Shown here piece by piece: positions 44,430 to 54,110 of a stretch of DNA of 64,000 nt. A program made the position numbers and the translations under genes. Each line of letters starts with the position of its first letter. Within the stretch, counting starts at the first letter, position 1. Origin of the DNA: Fulvivirga ligni (GTDB taxonomy: Bacteria > Bacteroidota > Bacteroidia > Cytophagales > Cyclobacteriaceae); contig NZ_CP089979.1 of the NCBI RefSeq assembly GCF_021389935.1, forward strand, positions 1,283,001-1,347,000. The letters are read 5' to 3'. The notes under the pieces are model-generated. The model ran no database searches. It saw only the letters and a program-made list of their open reading frames with translations, and was not told the origin of the DNA.

Positions 44430-47400
44430 GTTACCAAAGCCACCACCTCCAGGTGTATATATGGTTAAGACATCACCTTTTTCCACATCTAGAGAGGCAC
44501 ACGAGTCTAATTGATACGGATTTTCTCCAGGCTTGCAGATAGTTTGTATACCTACTGAACCTGACTTACCACCTTCCAGACCGTAAGGTTCTTTTATTCT
44601 GTGCTGTGTTAATAGAGTCAGTCTTAGGTGTTCTAGAAATTTAATTTCCCTTACAATACCATCTCCACCTCTCCACTTACCTGATCCACCGCTGCCTTTT
44701 CTAATTTCAAACTTATTGAGCCTTACCGGATATCTCATTTCCATTATTTCAGGATCTGTAATTTTGGTGTTTGTCATATGTTGGTGCACTGCATCTGCTC
44801 CGTCAAAGCCATCTCCAGCTCCCACTCCTCCACAAATGGTTTCATAATATCCGAAATGATCATTTCCAAAAAGCACATTATTCATTGTTCCCTGGCTGCA
44901 GGCTGCCATTCCCAGAGCCTTTAAAAGAGTGTCTGTCAATCTTTGGCTTACTTCGGTATTTCCACCTACAACAGCTGGAGACCCTTCTTTAAAATTAGGG
45001 TTGAGCAGGCAGTGAGGTAATATTATGTTTACATGTTCCATTAAGCCTTCGTTGAGCGGGAGCTCTTCGTCTAAAAGGAGCCGTAGTACATAGAGGACCA
45101 CGCTATTTACAATAGCTTCAGTGGCATTTAAATTATTGGGATGGGTTGGAGATGTTCCTGTAAAATCAAATGTAACGTTGTTTTTAGCAAAACTGATTTT
45201 GACCTCAAGAATGGAACCATCATCAAGCTCTTCGGTGGCTGAGTATGATGTCCCTTCTTTATCGCTTAACTTTTGCCAAAGCTTTTTATCCACGTAGTTT
45301 TTTAATTTTTGCATATATGCATCCACAGTAGTGGTCCCGAATTGCGTACAAAGCGACTCTAATTCTTGAATGCCTTTTTGAAGTGACGCTACTGCCCCTT
45401 CCAAATCAGCCATGTTTTCCTGGATGGACCTTGTCGGATATTTGGCGTTTAAGAAGACTTTTTTAATATTTCCCCACTGAAATTCGCCTCCTTTTGATAA
45501 ATGTTGAGGCTTTATAATAACCCCTTCTTCCTCCAGAGAAGTGGCATTGGTGGGCATCGATCCGGGGGTTTTACCACCAATTTCAGCATGGTGCGCTCGA
45601 TTAGCCAGGTATCCAATTAATTGACCATCAATAAACACGCCTGTAATCAAAGTGATGTCAGGCAGATGTGAGCCTCCATATGCCGGGTGATTGGTTATGA
45701 TAATATCTCCTGGCTCAAGGTTTATTTCCTCAATAACTTTTCGCACGCAAATACCCATGCTTCCCAAGTGCACCGGAATATGTGGAGCATTTACAATGAG
45801 AAAACCATCTTTGTCTAATAATGTGCATGAAAAATCCAGCCTTTCTTTAATATTTACAGAGAATGAGGTTCGCTGTAATTGCGTTCCCATCTTCTCTACA
45901 ATACCTGTGAATCTATTTTTAAAAAGTTCCAAGTTGGCCATTTCTGGCTGCTCCATGCTTTCTAATTTCGACTGATCTTCATCTTTATTAAGTATAGCAT
46001 TATTATGTTGGTCAATGTGGAAAGACCAATTTTTTTCTATGAATAGAGTGCAGTTATTGCTAACTACTATTGCAGGACCAGTAATATTAGCCCCTGATTG
46101 TAGTTTTTCCCATCTGTAGTAGTTCACATCCGTCCGTCCGGTACTTGTGAGGCATGATTGAGAACCGTCTTCAGTAGGGCTGTACTTTGAGATGTTTTGT
46201 TTCTCCGTTTTAAACAAATCAGGGCTTACAGCGGCTATCAGCTTAGCTGACTCTATCTCTATGGTTCTGTGTTCTAATTTGTGGGCATATACCGATTCGT
46301 ATTTAGAATAGAAGGCCTCTTGAATATTAAGGCCTGGAGTGATTTCTAGTTCCACAGTGGCCTCTTGTCCCTTATATCTTAAATAGAGTAGTTTTTTCTT
46401 GATATAGACTTTCTCTTCTACAAAGCCCTGGTCTAAAAGAGTATGTCTTGCATTATCTTCTAATTCCTGCCAAATAGCTTCTAACGAGTTTTTTTCATGC
46501 TGGTATGCTTCTAGAATTTGCTTTTCTGCAAACTGCTCAATGTCTGCCTTTCCTATTCCATAAGCACTTAGTAAACCTGCATCGTAAGGGACGATAATGG
46601 TTTTTATATTTAATAATTCGGCAATAGCGCAAGCGTGCTGTCCTCCGGCTCCGCCATATGTAACCAGTGCATAATCGGATGGAGAATATCCTTTTTTTAC
46701 AGAAACCTTTTTAATGGCTTCCGCCATTTTTTCATTGGCGATGTTCAGGAAAGCAAGCAAGTTTTCATCATTCAGTTCGACCATGTTTTCCAATGCCAGC
46801 CTTGCGCCTTCTTTGTCTAAAGGAATGCTAAAATTAGATTCTACAATTCTCCCGCTCAGTAGATTTATGTCAGTTATAGAAAGTGGACCATTTTCACCAT
46901 AGCATGCTGGTCCTGGAGTAGAACCAGCGCTTTCGGGGCCAACTTTCATAATATCATCCTTTATGCTGCAGATGGAGCCGCCCCCGGCAGCAATTGTCTC
47001 AATGGATAAACCTGGACTAAGGATAGTGGCATCACCTACTTTGGTTTCGTATTGATAGTCGTAACCGTCGTTATATATAGCCACATCTGTGCTGGTGCCG
47101 CCCATATCAAAAGTGATAATTTTACTATATCCTGATAGCTCAGCTATTGTCTTTGCGCCCACAATTCCCCCAGCGGGACCACTGAGTAAGCTATCTTTAG
47201 GGGTAAAATGATCGGCATTAACGATGGCTCCGGCGCTCGTCATAATTCTTAAATGACTCTCACCAAGTTTATCTAATATGCCATTTAGATAAGATTCAAT
47301 TACAGGTTGCAGGTAGGCGTTGGCAACAGCTGTTTCGGCACGACTAAGTATTTTTATATTGCTGGAAATAGCTGAGGAGCAGGTAATGTTGCTAAAGCCT

Positions 47401-48143
47401 TGTGATAATAGAAGTTCTTTTAATCGGTTTTCATGAACGTTATTCTGATAACTATTCATGAATGCAATAGCAAACGAAGTTGATTTATCAATAGACTTTA
47501 AAGTGTTGGTTAATCTATATAGGTGATCTTGAGTGAGTTCTGTAACAACTAACCCGTCGTTATCTAATCTTTCATTTACCTCAATCACATCTTTGTAAAG
47601 TGGTTTTGGCTTTTGAATATTTAAACTGAAAATATGAGGACGCTGCTGTGAGCCAATTGCAATAAGATCCTTGAAGCCTTTGGTAGTGAGAAAAATTACA
47701 TCTGCTCCTTTCCTTTCTAGTAAAGCATTTGTTCCTTTAGTGGAGCCCAATCTCATATCAATAGGGGGAAGGTCTTGGTTTAGGCGCGTGGAAGTGAGAA
47801 TTCTACTGGCCAGTATAGGCACTTCTTCACCACTGGTAAGAGTAAAGTCACCAGGTTTTATACTGGTGGATTTCTGAAATGTTATTATGCTGTTTTCAAA
47901 ATCTATCGAGTCAATAAGATGATCATCTTGATTGCCAATTTGGCTGAGTTTGTAATTCTTAAAAATGTCATCAGCTATTTGCCAATGCATTTCAGCCTGA
48001 TACTTGAAGTCGTCAATTTTATTGATGATTTTACCTTTCAGTCGGCTGCTGCTCAGTATTTTTAGTCTTTTAGTAGATCCTTCCGGGGTTATAGCAATGC
48101 AATCTGTGAAAGTGCCACCAGTATCAATAAAAATTTGCCACAT
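44418..48143 (-). CDS. 5-oxoprolinase / hydantoinase A-B fusion
   Basis: 1241 residues from the ATG at 48143. The longer frame would need a TTG, and WQIFIDTGGTFTDCIA is the true N-terminus. HyuA-type half (about 1-690): ATP-binding DTGGTFTD (7-14), LLSGPAGGIVGAK, TFDMGGTSTDVA and GYDYQYETKVG. HyuB-type half (about 715-1235): SVNIKERLDFSCTLLD, HIPVHLGSMG, ITNHPAYGGSHLPDIT and the C-terminal GGGGFGN. The fused form is typical of the eukaryote-like enzyme that opens 5-oxoproline to glutamate with ATP. Hydantoin or acetone-carboxylase-like substrates cannot be excluded. Cytoplasmic, transcribed alone. Confidence 0.88.
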   Translation of the reverse strand: MWQIFIDTGGTFTDCIAITPEGSTKRLKILSSSRLKGKIINKIDDFKYQAEMHWQIADDIFKNYKLSQIGNQDDHLIDSIDFENSIITFQKSTSIKPGDFTLTSGEEVPILASRILTSTRLNQDLPPIDMRLGSTKGTNALLERKGADVIFLTTKGFKDLIAIGSQQRPHIFSLNIQKPKPLYKDVIEVNERLDNDGLVVTELTQDHLYRLTNTLKSIDKSTSFAIAFMNSYQNNVHENRLKELLLSQGFSNITCSSAISSNIKILSRAETAVANAYLQPVIESYLNGILDKLGESHLRIMTSAGAIVNADHFTPKDSLLSGPAGGIVGAKTIAELSGYSKIITFDMGGTSTDVAIYNDGYDYQYETKVGDATILSPGLSIETIAAGGGSICSIKDDIMKVGPESAGSTPGPACYGENGPLSITDINLLSGRIVESNFSIPLDKEGARLALENMVELNDENLLAFLNIANEKMAEAIKKVSVKKGYSPSDYALVTYGGAGGQHACAIAELLNIKTIIVPYDAGLLSAYGIGKADIEQFAEKQILEAYQHEKNSLEAIWQELEDNARHTLLDQGFVEEKVYIKKKLLYLRYKGQEATVELEITPGLNIQEAFYSKYESVYAHKLEHRTIEIESAKLIAAVSPDLFKTEKQNISKYSPTEDGSQSCLTSTGRTDVNYYRWEKLQSGANITGPAIVVSNNCTLFIEKNWSFHIDQHNNAILNKDEDQSKLESMEQPEMANLELFKNRFTGIVEKMGTQLQRTSFSVNIKERLDFSCTLLDKDGFLIVNAPHIPVHLGSMGICVRKVIEEINLEPGDIIITNHPAYGGSHLPDITLITGVFIDGQLIGYLANRAHHAEIGGKTPGSMPTNATSLEEEGVIIKPQHLSKGGEFQWGNIKKVFLNAKYPTRSIQENMADLEGAVASLQKGIQELESLCTQFGTTTVDAYMQKLKNYVDKKLWQKLSDKEGTSYSATEELDDGSILEVKISFAKNNVTFDFTGTSPTHPNNLNATEAIVNSVVLYVLRLLLDEELPLNEGLMEHVNIILPHCLLNPNFKEGSPAVVGGNTEVSQRLTDTLLKALGMAACSQGTMNNVLFGNDHFGYYETICGGVGAGDGFDGADAVHQHMTNTKITDPEIMEMRYPVRLNKFEIRKGSGGSGKWRGGDGIVREIKFLEHLRLTLLTQHRIKEPYGLEGGKSGSVGIQTICKPGENPYQLDSCASLDVEKGDVLTIYTPGGGGFGNSAD

Positions 48144-48222
48144 ATCAGTAGTTGTAAACGAAGAGAACAAAATATCACGTTAATATATTATACATTAAGA
48201 GATTAAGAAAGTTATTTAGAGT

Positions 48223-48849
48223 ATGCGTACCGTAAGAATGTTAATATTTGTGTTTCCCTGGTTTCTGGCAGTGGTGTTGGCCTTTTGGCTTTATTGGGAT
48301 AATCGTGATGAAAAACAGGAATCTGAGTTAATTATTAGCAATAGTACGATACTTCAGAAGGTAGAATCGCTGGGTAAGATGGAATTAGTCAGGTACAACT
48401 TTAAGGAAATAACTGAGTTGAAACAGGTTAGTAAGGAATATTTCAGACTGTTCAAGTTAGGGCCGGACTCAAAGATTGCACTAATCAGTGCCGGTCATGC
48501 TGTTGGGTGTATTGACTTAACAAAAGTTCAGGAAAAGGATATTTCCATTCAGCAGGATACTATATTTATGCGGCTGCCTGCTCCGGAAATTTGCTATTAT
48601 AAACTTGATATGGAGAATACTAAGATTTATGATATGCAAACAAATCCATTAAAGGATGAGAAGGCATTTATCCAAAAGGCCTACAAAAATGCTGAGCGTG
48701 AAATTAGAAATGCAGCTATGAATTCTGGTATTTTGGATCAAACCAGGGCCAATGCAGAGCTTATTATGAAGCCGATGCTGGAAGAGATGAGTGGTAAAGT
48801 AGTAATCTTGACAGATGATATACCTGCAACGACTATTGAGCTTAACTAA
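48223..48849 (+). CDS. DUF4230 membrane-anchored protein
   Basis: 208 residues. One N-terminal membrane helix (about 6-24) is followed by a soluble periplasmic domain with the DUF4230 pattern: LQKVESLGKMELVRYNFKEI, KIALISAGHAVGCIDLTKV, FMRLPAPEICYYKLDMENTKIY. A helical stretch rich in Glu and Lys comes next. Found widely in Bacteroidota and Bacillota; function unknown. The stop overlaps the recX stop in CTAA. Confidence 0.78.
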   Translation: MRTVRMLIFVFPWFLAVVLAFWLYWDNRDEKQESELIISNSTILQKVESLGKMELVRYNFKEITELKQVSKEYFRLFKLGPDSKIALISAGHAVGCIDLTKVQEKDISIQQDTIFMRLPAPEICYYKLDMENTKIYDMQTNPLKDEKAFIQKAYKNAEREIRNAAMNSGILDQTRANAELIMKPMLEEMSGKVVILTDDIPATTIELN

Positions 48850-49337
48850 GCCATGTCTCTCAGGATATCCCAAACTAACTCTGCCTCGTAACCTTTTTGA
48901 ATAGCGTGATTAGCTATTTTTCGTTTCCGAATGAACATGTTGGTTTCGCTCAACGCAGCATCTTTCTTATCAATGATATGGTGAAGAGCTTCCAAATAAT
49001 CGCTTTCTTCAATTTCTTCCATACCTTTTTTAATACAATAGTCTGATAGCCTATGTTGCTTTAGTCCCTGCATTATTTTTACTCTACCCCATTTTTTCAT
49101 TCGGAACTTACCGCCCACATAGCTTTTGGCAAATCTCTCTTCGTTAATAAAGCCATCAGTAATTAAATCAGTTAGTACGTTTTCCACTTCATCTTGATAA
49201 AGTCCGTATTCGTAGAGTTTGTCACGTACCTGTTGTTGAGTTCTTTCCTGATAAGCACAAAAATCAGCTGCTTTTACCTTTGCTTCTTTCATGGTAAAAG
49301 TTCTGCGGGGCTTTTTATTATGCTCGTTGTATTCCAT
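48846..49337 (-). CDS. recX: Regulatory protein RecX
   Basis: 163 residues, usual length. The three-helix repeats are visible: AADFCAYQERTQQQVRDKLYEYG, VLTDLITDGFINEERFAKSYVGGKFRMKKWGRVKI and KRKIANHAIQKGYEAELVW. It binds RecA filaments and limits recombination and SOS induction. recA is not next to it. The upstream hairpin at 49341-49379 separates it from the YcxB-like gene. Confidence 0.9.
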   Translation of the reverse strand: MEYNEHNKKPRRTFTMKEAKVKAADFCAYQERTQQQVRDKLYEYGLYQDEVENVLTDLITDGFINEERFAKSYVGGKFRMKKWGRVKIMQGLKQHRLSDYCIKKGMEEIEESDYLEALHHIIDKKDAALSETNMFIRKRKIANHAIQKGYEAELVWDILRDMA

Positions 49338-49340
49338 TGG

Positions 49341-49379
49341 CTTAAAAATAAAAGGCTCTCATTTTTAATAGAGAGCCTT
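49341..49379 (-). terminator. Terminator between the YcxB-like gene and recX
   Basis: AAGGCTCTC (49352-49360) pairs perfectly with GAGAGCCTT (49371-49379). On the minus strand the stem is followed by TTTATTTTTAAG. It lies 21 bases after the stop of the YcxB-like gene and just before the recX start. Confidence 0.7.
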
Positions 49380-49399
49380 CAATAAGTCTTTTGTGATTT

Positions 49400-49873
49400 T
49401 TATTTCACAAGTTTTTTTCTCTTCAGAATGCTTTCAACAAATTTTCTTTCATTGTCATTATTAAAAATCTTGAAAGGCAGGTGTATTAGCTGAGCCTTAT
49501 TGATGATTAGTAATAAATGATCTTTTCCGATGCTCGCACTTTTTACCTGATCCCATTTAATAGGCATTCCTTGTCTTGGATTCAGTTTAATAAGTATTTG
49601 TTGACTATTGATTTCGTAAGAAAGCTTTTCAAATAGCATTTTGGTTTGTTCCAGCTGTGTAACACCTGCAAACTGAATAACCCAAAATAGAATATAAAGA
49701 ACAAGGGCTATGGTTGCACCAATGATCCACCACATATTTGGAATCCAGAAATATCCGGCGCAGATGGCAAGAGCAATAAGAAATACCCACCACTGTTGTT
49801 TCAATACATTTAATAAACCAAGCTTGATATATGTGTTGCTTTCTAGTTTATATTTTTTTGTTTTTACAATCAT
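49400..49873 (-). CDS. YcxB-like two-helix membrane protein
   Basis: 157 residues. Two membrane helices (about 30-45 and 48-70) follow an N-terminal strand segment. The C-terminal soluble part reads LFEKLSYEINSQQILIKLNPRQGMPIKWDQVKSASIGKDHLLLIINKAQLIHLP, the pleckstrin-like pattern of the YcxB family. Function unknown. It lies 33 bases after nadC on the same strand and may be co-transcribed with it. Confidence 0.7.
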   Translation of the reverse strand: MIVKTKKYKLESNTYIKLGLLNVLKQQWWVFLIALAICAGYFWIPNMWWIIGATIALVLYILFWVIQFAGVTQLEQTKMLFEKLSYEINSQQILIKLNPRQGMPIKWDQVKSASIGKDHLLLIINKAQLIHLPFKIFNNDNERKFVESILKRKKLVK

Positions 49874-49906
49874 GATATGTTTGAAAATAAATTAAATGCG
49901 AATGTT

Positions 49907-50764
49907 TTAGTTAGCTTTTAGGCTGATGTCAAGACTTTTCACCGAGTGTGTGAGCGCTCCTACAGAAATGTAATCAACGCCACATTCTGCCACCTCACGA
50001 ATGCTTTTTTCAGTAATGCCGCCACTGGCTTCAGTTTTATATTTGCCATCGATAAGTTTAATGGCTTCTTTCATTACAGAAGGCATCATATTATCCAACA
50101 TGATGATATCCACACCGCCTACAGCTAAAACCTCTCTTACTTCCTGGATGTTTCTGGTCTCTATTTCAATTTTTAGTTTCTTACCTGTTTTCTTAAGGTA
50201 ATCTTGTGTGGCATGAATAGCTTTTTCAATGCCGCCGGCAAAATCAATATGATTATCCTTGAGCATGATCATGTCATATAAAGCAAATCTGTGATTTTTA
50301 CCACCTCCAATTGAAACAGCCCACTTTTCAGGAAGCCTAAAGTTAGGCGTTGTTTTTCTGGTATCTAATATTTGAGTGTCAGTGCCAGCGATAAGTCCAC
50401 ATAAATAATGCGTGTAGGTAGCTATACCGCTCATGCGCTGCATGCAGTTAAGCACAAGGCGCTCGCAGGTTAAAATAGATCTGGCAGATCCTTTTACAAT
50501 TAAGCCAATATCCCCATTATTGATCTCTTCGCCGTCCTTTTTCAAAATCGTAAGTGAAAGACTAGGATCAAAATGGTTGAAAATTTTCTCTGCAAGGTCC
50601 ATTCCTGCCAAAATGCCATCATCTTTAAATAGCAGCCTTGCCTCGCTCTGCGTACCTTCAGGTATTGAGGCTAAAGAAGAATGATCTCCGTCACCCACGT
50701 CTTCTTGCATAGCTTCTGAGATGAAGCTTTTTATCGATTCCTCTGTTAAGTAGGTCAATTCCAT
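49907..50764 (-). CDS. nadC: Nicotinate-nucleotide pyrophosphorylase (carboxylating)
   Basis: 285 residues, usual length. It converts quinolinate and PRPP to nicotinate mononucleotide in de novo NAD synthesis. Conserved segments are EDVGDGDHSS, LNCMQRMSGIATYT, DTRKTTPNFR, MLKDNHI, EIETRNIQEV and IIMLDNM. A C-terminal TEASGGITEKSIREVAECGVDYISVGALTHSVKSLDISL completes it. nadA and nadB are not nearby. nadK elsewhere in the window acts later in the same pathway. Confidence 0.95.
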   Translation of the reverse strand: MELTYLTEESIKSFISEAMQEDVGDGDHSSLASIPEGTQSEARLLFKDDGILAGMDLAEKIFNHFDPSLSLTILKKDGEEINNGDIGLIVKGSARSILTCERLVLNCMQRMSGIATYTHYLCGLIAGTDTQILDTRKTTPNFRLPEKWAVSIGGGKNHRFALYDMIMLKDNHIDFAGGIEKAIHATQDYLKKTGKKLKIEIETRNIQEVREVLAVGGVDIIMLDNMMPSVMKEAIKLIDGKYKTEASGGITEKSIREVAECGVDYISVGALTHSVKSLDISLKAN

Positions 50765-50770
50765 CGTGCA

Positions 50771-50803
50771 AAAATAAAAAAAGCACTGATTTAATCAGTG
50801 CTT
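50771..50803 (-). terminator. Terminator of the DUF4783 gene
   Basis: AAGCACTGAT (50781-50790) pairs perfectly with ATCAGTGCTT (50794-50803) around TTA. On the minus strand a T-rich run (TTTTTTTATTTTT) follows. It separates the DUF4783 gene from nadC. Confidence 0.75.
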
Positions 50804-50826
50804 ATTTATAGAAATGAAACTTTCTT

Positions 50827-51234
50827 CTATTCCTTTATAAAGCTTATTTCATGGATCAGGTATTTATTGCTTGAGCTTTTTATCCTTACCCAAACCCGAT
50901 AAGTCTGATCATTTGATAAATATTGGCCGATTGCATAGGGTAATCCACCCTTAGATGCTCCCTGGTGAACAATGGTAAAACTAGTTGGTGGATTGTTTTT
51001 GAAAAAATCTTTCATCACAAACTCTGCTTGAGTTTTGCTATAGCTCTGCATCTCACCGTCCAGCGTTACATCTACATTTTGATTAAAGAATTTGGCAATC
51101 TCTTTAGAACTTCCAGTCTTAATGGCTTCTTTCACATCATTGATAATGTCTCCCTGAGCGCTACAATTGAATGAAAAAAGTATTCCTAAAGAAAAAATAA
51201 AGCCAAATATTACACTGTGTTTTTTACTGTTCAT
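50827..51234 (-). CDS. DUF4783 family exported protein
   Basis: 135 residues. The signal peptide ends near NCSAQ. The mature part (GDIINDVKEAIKTGSSKEIAKFF then VDVTLDG, FVMKDFFKNNPPTSFTIVHQG, YAIGQYLSNDQTYRVWVRI) matches the SnoaL/NTF2-like fold seen in DUF4783, which is common upstream of nadC in Bacteroidota. Probably periplasmic; function unknown. It has its own terminator. Confidence 0.8.
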   Translation of the reverse strand: MNSKKHSVIFGFIFSLGILFSFNCSAQGDIINDVKEAIKTGSSKEIAKFFNQNVDVTLDGEMQSYSKTQAEFVMKDFFKNNPPTSFTIVHQGASKGGLPYAIGQYLSNDQTYRVWVRIKSSSNKYLIHEISFIKE

Positions 51235-51353
51235 CTGATTTTGAAAAGTTCTACATTTCTGATGAGGCTAAAACTATGCCAAATCACTAGTAAACGGAAT
51301 TTCCAAATTAACATAATCAAAGCTTGTAAGCAACTTGCTTAAAGTTTTTAATA

Positions 51354-53888
51354 TTAACGGTCGGCCCCTCTGTCTATTAATGGCGCAAAGAAAATAGCAT
51401 TTAAGAATATTTTGTTCGTGCCGTACCAAAAAGCTCTAAAATTTAAGTCTTCAGTAAAACCGATTATACAGCCTTTGCCATAGTGTGAAATGCCGACGAC
51501 GGAACTTCCCCCTACTTTATCTAGATTCGGCTTAGATATGTAACCACTTAGAAGTGGAGCTTCTGTAAAACTTATAGGATTGGCAAATGGATTATTTGAA
51601 GGGTTTAAAAACAGTCTGTTCCTTTTAAATACGGGTACGTTCTCATTTTCATAACCATAAAGTAATGGGTGAGTCAGATCAACTTTTGTGTTGAAAATTG
51701 CGCCGCCAATCTGTTGGGCTCCTTTATACCTCTCCATCTTCGCATAAGAGAGTGAACCCTCTGGCTTTTCATTATCAGAAGGCTTAAAGTCAAACTTGCC
51801 TAAGCCTAAACCTGCGAGGTATGAAAGTGATTTTTCCGTTGCGATGATTGTTCCGCCGGCTTTAATCCAGGATTTTAAATTTTCTATAGTAGTATTATTC
51901 AGTTCGCTATAGGTGCCGTCAGGCATGATTAAAGTATTATAGCTATTAAGATTTACTCTATTAAAATGGTCTTTATCAATTAGACTAACCGGTATTTCAA
52001 ACCTTTTGTCAAGAAGGTGCCATATTTCTCCAGCATCATAGCTACTTATTCCACTGCCAATTAGCATGGCTATTTTGGGTTTGTGGATAGTTTCAAAAGA
52101 TGGACTGCCCAGGCTTACACCATTAAAATTTAATCCTGAATGAACGGCATGAATGTTTATTCCTTCTTCTGAGGCGATTTGCTCTAACTGACCGTAAATG
52201 ATACTGGAGGATATGTTTTGTAGCGTTACAGGAATGAAAATGGCCCCTCTTTTGAAATCGTAGCTGCTGGTACTGAAAAAATCAGTGGCAACTTTTAAAT
52301 TATATCCTTTGTTAAGGAGTTTGTATAATATCTTTGGTGAGTAGTAGTCGGTCCATTCAAAAATATAACCGTATTCAGAAACACCACCAATGATGCTGCC
52401 TTGAGGTTTCTGATCTGGAGAATATTTCTTACCGAGACTGGAGCTGGGAATGTTTTTGTTAACTTCTTCATACTTTACTCCAAAGGCCAGAGGCATGGTC
52501 CATGCAGAAACATCATAAAAAAGGCTGTCTTCATAAGAAAGATTCTTTTCGAAAATAGTCTGAATCAAAGTCTGCTGTGGCTGACTAGTGGGGATCACAT
52601 AGATTTCGTTAGCCTTAAATGAAGTGCCATTGACTTTTCTATCATCCTTGCTATGGTAAACTGCTATATCATGCCTGTTAATAAGCTCAGCCAAATGATA
52701 ATTTCTATGCTGATCTTTAGAGGCAAATACATATGCTTTAACAGGTGATGTATTTTCTTTAGTATAAAAATTTCTTTGATAGCTGATTAACTCATCTTTT
52801 AAAGATAGTGCTGCCTTTAAGGTTGATAAGGTGGTGTTTAAGTGGTTCTTAACGGTGAAAGGGAATTTCAGTACGCCATGCTCAGTGTTTTGTGCATAAG
52901 CTCTTGAACTGGCTTGCTCAAATAAAATGCCTATGCCACCTTGAATATCAGGATAAGTTGAGCCCTTGCCGAAATAGAAATCATCGTAATTTTCTTTAGT
53001 GTAATACAATGATCCGATACTATCAAGAGCAGAAGCGTGGTACTCTGCAATTTTATGAGTGAGGTTGTAGGTTATTTCAGGGATGAGCGGGTTGTTTCGT
53101 GATGGAATGCCTGGTTGAAAGAAAAACGTGGCATTTGAGCCCATTTCATGATGATCAGTAAGTATGTTGGGTTTCCATTTTTGGAAAAGTGCCACTCTCC
53201 CTTGAGATTCTGGTTGTTGTGCGGTTAACCAATCTCTATTCAAATCGAACCAGTAGTGATTGGTTCTGCCGTTGGGCCAGGGCTCATTTTGTTCTATATT
53301 CTGAGGATCCGGGTTCATGGTGTAACCTGTTCGAGAATTGGTCCAGTTAGCAAATCTTTGGAGGCCGTCAGGGTTAAAGCTAGGATCAAGTATAATTATG
53401 GTGTTTTCTAAAAGGCGATTGATTTCTTCCCCTTGCGCCGCTGCTAAATAATAGGCTGCTAATAACGCTGCATTACTGCCGCTGGCCTCATTACCATGAA
53501 TGCTATAGCCCATGTACACCACCAGTGGAGATTTTTCTGAGCTTTTCCCAAGTGCGTAGTCAACATGCTGGTTTCTTAGTGTCTCAAGATTTTTATGGTT
53601 TTCAGGGCTGGTGATAAAGAGAGCCATAAGCGGCCGGTGTTCATTAGATTCACCATAGTTGATGTGAGTAATTCGGTCTGAGCTCTCTGAGAGTAACTGC
53701 ATGTATTGAACTAACTTATCATGGCTAACATGTTGTTCGCCAACCTCATATCCTATCACCGATTTGGGTGTGGGTACGTGCGTAAGAAAATTTACAGATG
53801 GTGAAAAATAGTAATTCAAATCTAAAGATTGCCCGTTGCAAACGATAGCGACTAAAATGGTAACCAAAAGAGTGGAAATTGTTTTCAT
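51354..53888 (-). CDS. Secreted M14 family zinc carboxypeptidase
   Basis: 844 residues. The signal peptide ends VCNGQ. The M14 domain is about 25-390: zinc ligands His131 and Glu134 in YSIHGNEASG and His246 or His247 in LTDHHEMGS, substrate Arg/Asn in FDLNRDW, and catalytic Glu in GILFEQASSRAY (about 325). A second half (about 400-840) contains a glutamine-amidotransferase-like fold (IAMLIGSGISSYDAGEIWHLLDKRFEIPVSLID and GGTIIATEKSL), as in many large Bacteroidota M14 proteins. No T9SS domain is visible at the C-terminus. Exported; probably a periplasmic or surface peptidase. Confidence 0.85.
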   Translation of the reverse strand: MKTISTLLVTILVAIVCNGQSLDLNYYFSPSVNFLTHVPTPKSVIGYEVGEQHVSHDKLVQYMQLLSESSDRITHINYGESNEHRPLMALFITSPENHKNLETLRNQHVDYALGKSSEKSPLVVYMGYSIHGNEASGSNAALLAAYYLAAAQGEEINRLLENTIIILDPSFNPDGLQRFANWTNSRTGYTMNPDPQNIEQNEPWPNGRTNHYWFDLNRDWLTAQQPESQGRVALFQKWKPNILTDHHEMGSNATFFFQPGIPSRNNPLIPEITYNLTHKIAEYHASALDSIGSLYYTKENYDDFYFGKGSTYPDIQGGIGILFEQASSRAYAQNTEHGVLKFPFTVKNHLNTTLSTLKAALSLKDELISYQRNFYTKENTSPVKAYVFASKDQHRNYHLAELINRHDIAVYHSKDDRKVNGTSFKANEIYVIPTSQPQQTLIQTIFEKNLSYEDSLFYDVSAWTMPLAFGVKYEEVNKNIPSSSLGKKYSPDQKPQGSIIGGVSEYGYIFEWTDYYSPKILYKLLNKGYNLKVATDFFSTSSYDFKRGAIFIPVTLQNISSSIIYGQLEQIASEEGINIHAVHSGLNFNGVSLGSPSFETIHKPKIAMLIGSGISSYDAGEIWHLLDKRFEIPVSLIDKDHFNRVNLNSYNTLIMPDGTYSELNNTTIENLKSWIKAGGTIIATEKSLSYLAGLGLGKFDFKPSDNEKPEGSLSYAKMERYKGAQQIGGAIFNTKVDLTHPLLYGYENENVPVFKRNRLFLNPSNNPFANPISFTEAPLLSGYISKPNLDKVGGSSVVGISHYGKGCIIGFTEDLNFRAFWYGTNKIFLNAIFFAPLIDRGADR

Positions 53889-54044
53889 AAGGTGCTATAT
53901 TCAGCCTGTCATAAAATGTGAAAGTGCCTTAAAATAAGCGTAATATAAGATTTGGAAATAATTCTTAACATTAACTTAACATTAGAGAAGCTTATTTTTC
54001 ATTAAGATAAACTTCTCAAGCGAAAGGTAAATCATTATATACTT

Positions 54045-54052
54045 TATATTTG
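54045..54052 (+). promoter_or_regulatory. Candidate -7 box for the receptor-nuclease locus
   Basis: TATATTTG matches TAnnTTTG, 58 bases before the ATG at 54111. The -33 position has no TTG. It is the only candidate between the divergent M14 peptidase gene and the receptor. Confidence 0.4.
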
Positions 54053-54110
54053 TGGCGCAAAAATTATTAATGTAATTAATTAATCTATTTTCAAACCAAA
54101 CAAACAAGGA

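Noticed and set aside
51310-51345. Small inverted repeat after the M14 peptidase gene as its terminator
   Set aside because: TAAGCA/TGCTTA is only six bp and, on the minus strand, is not followed by a T-run.
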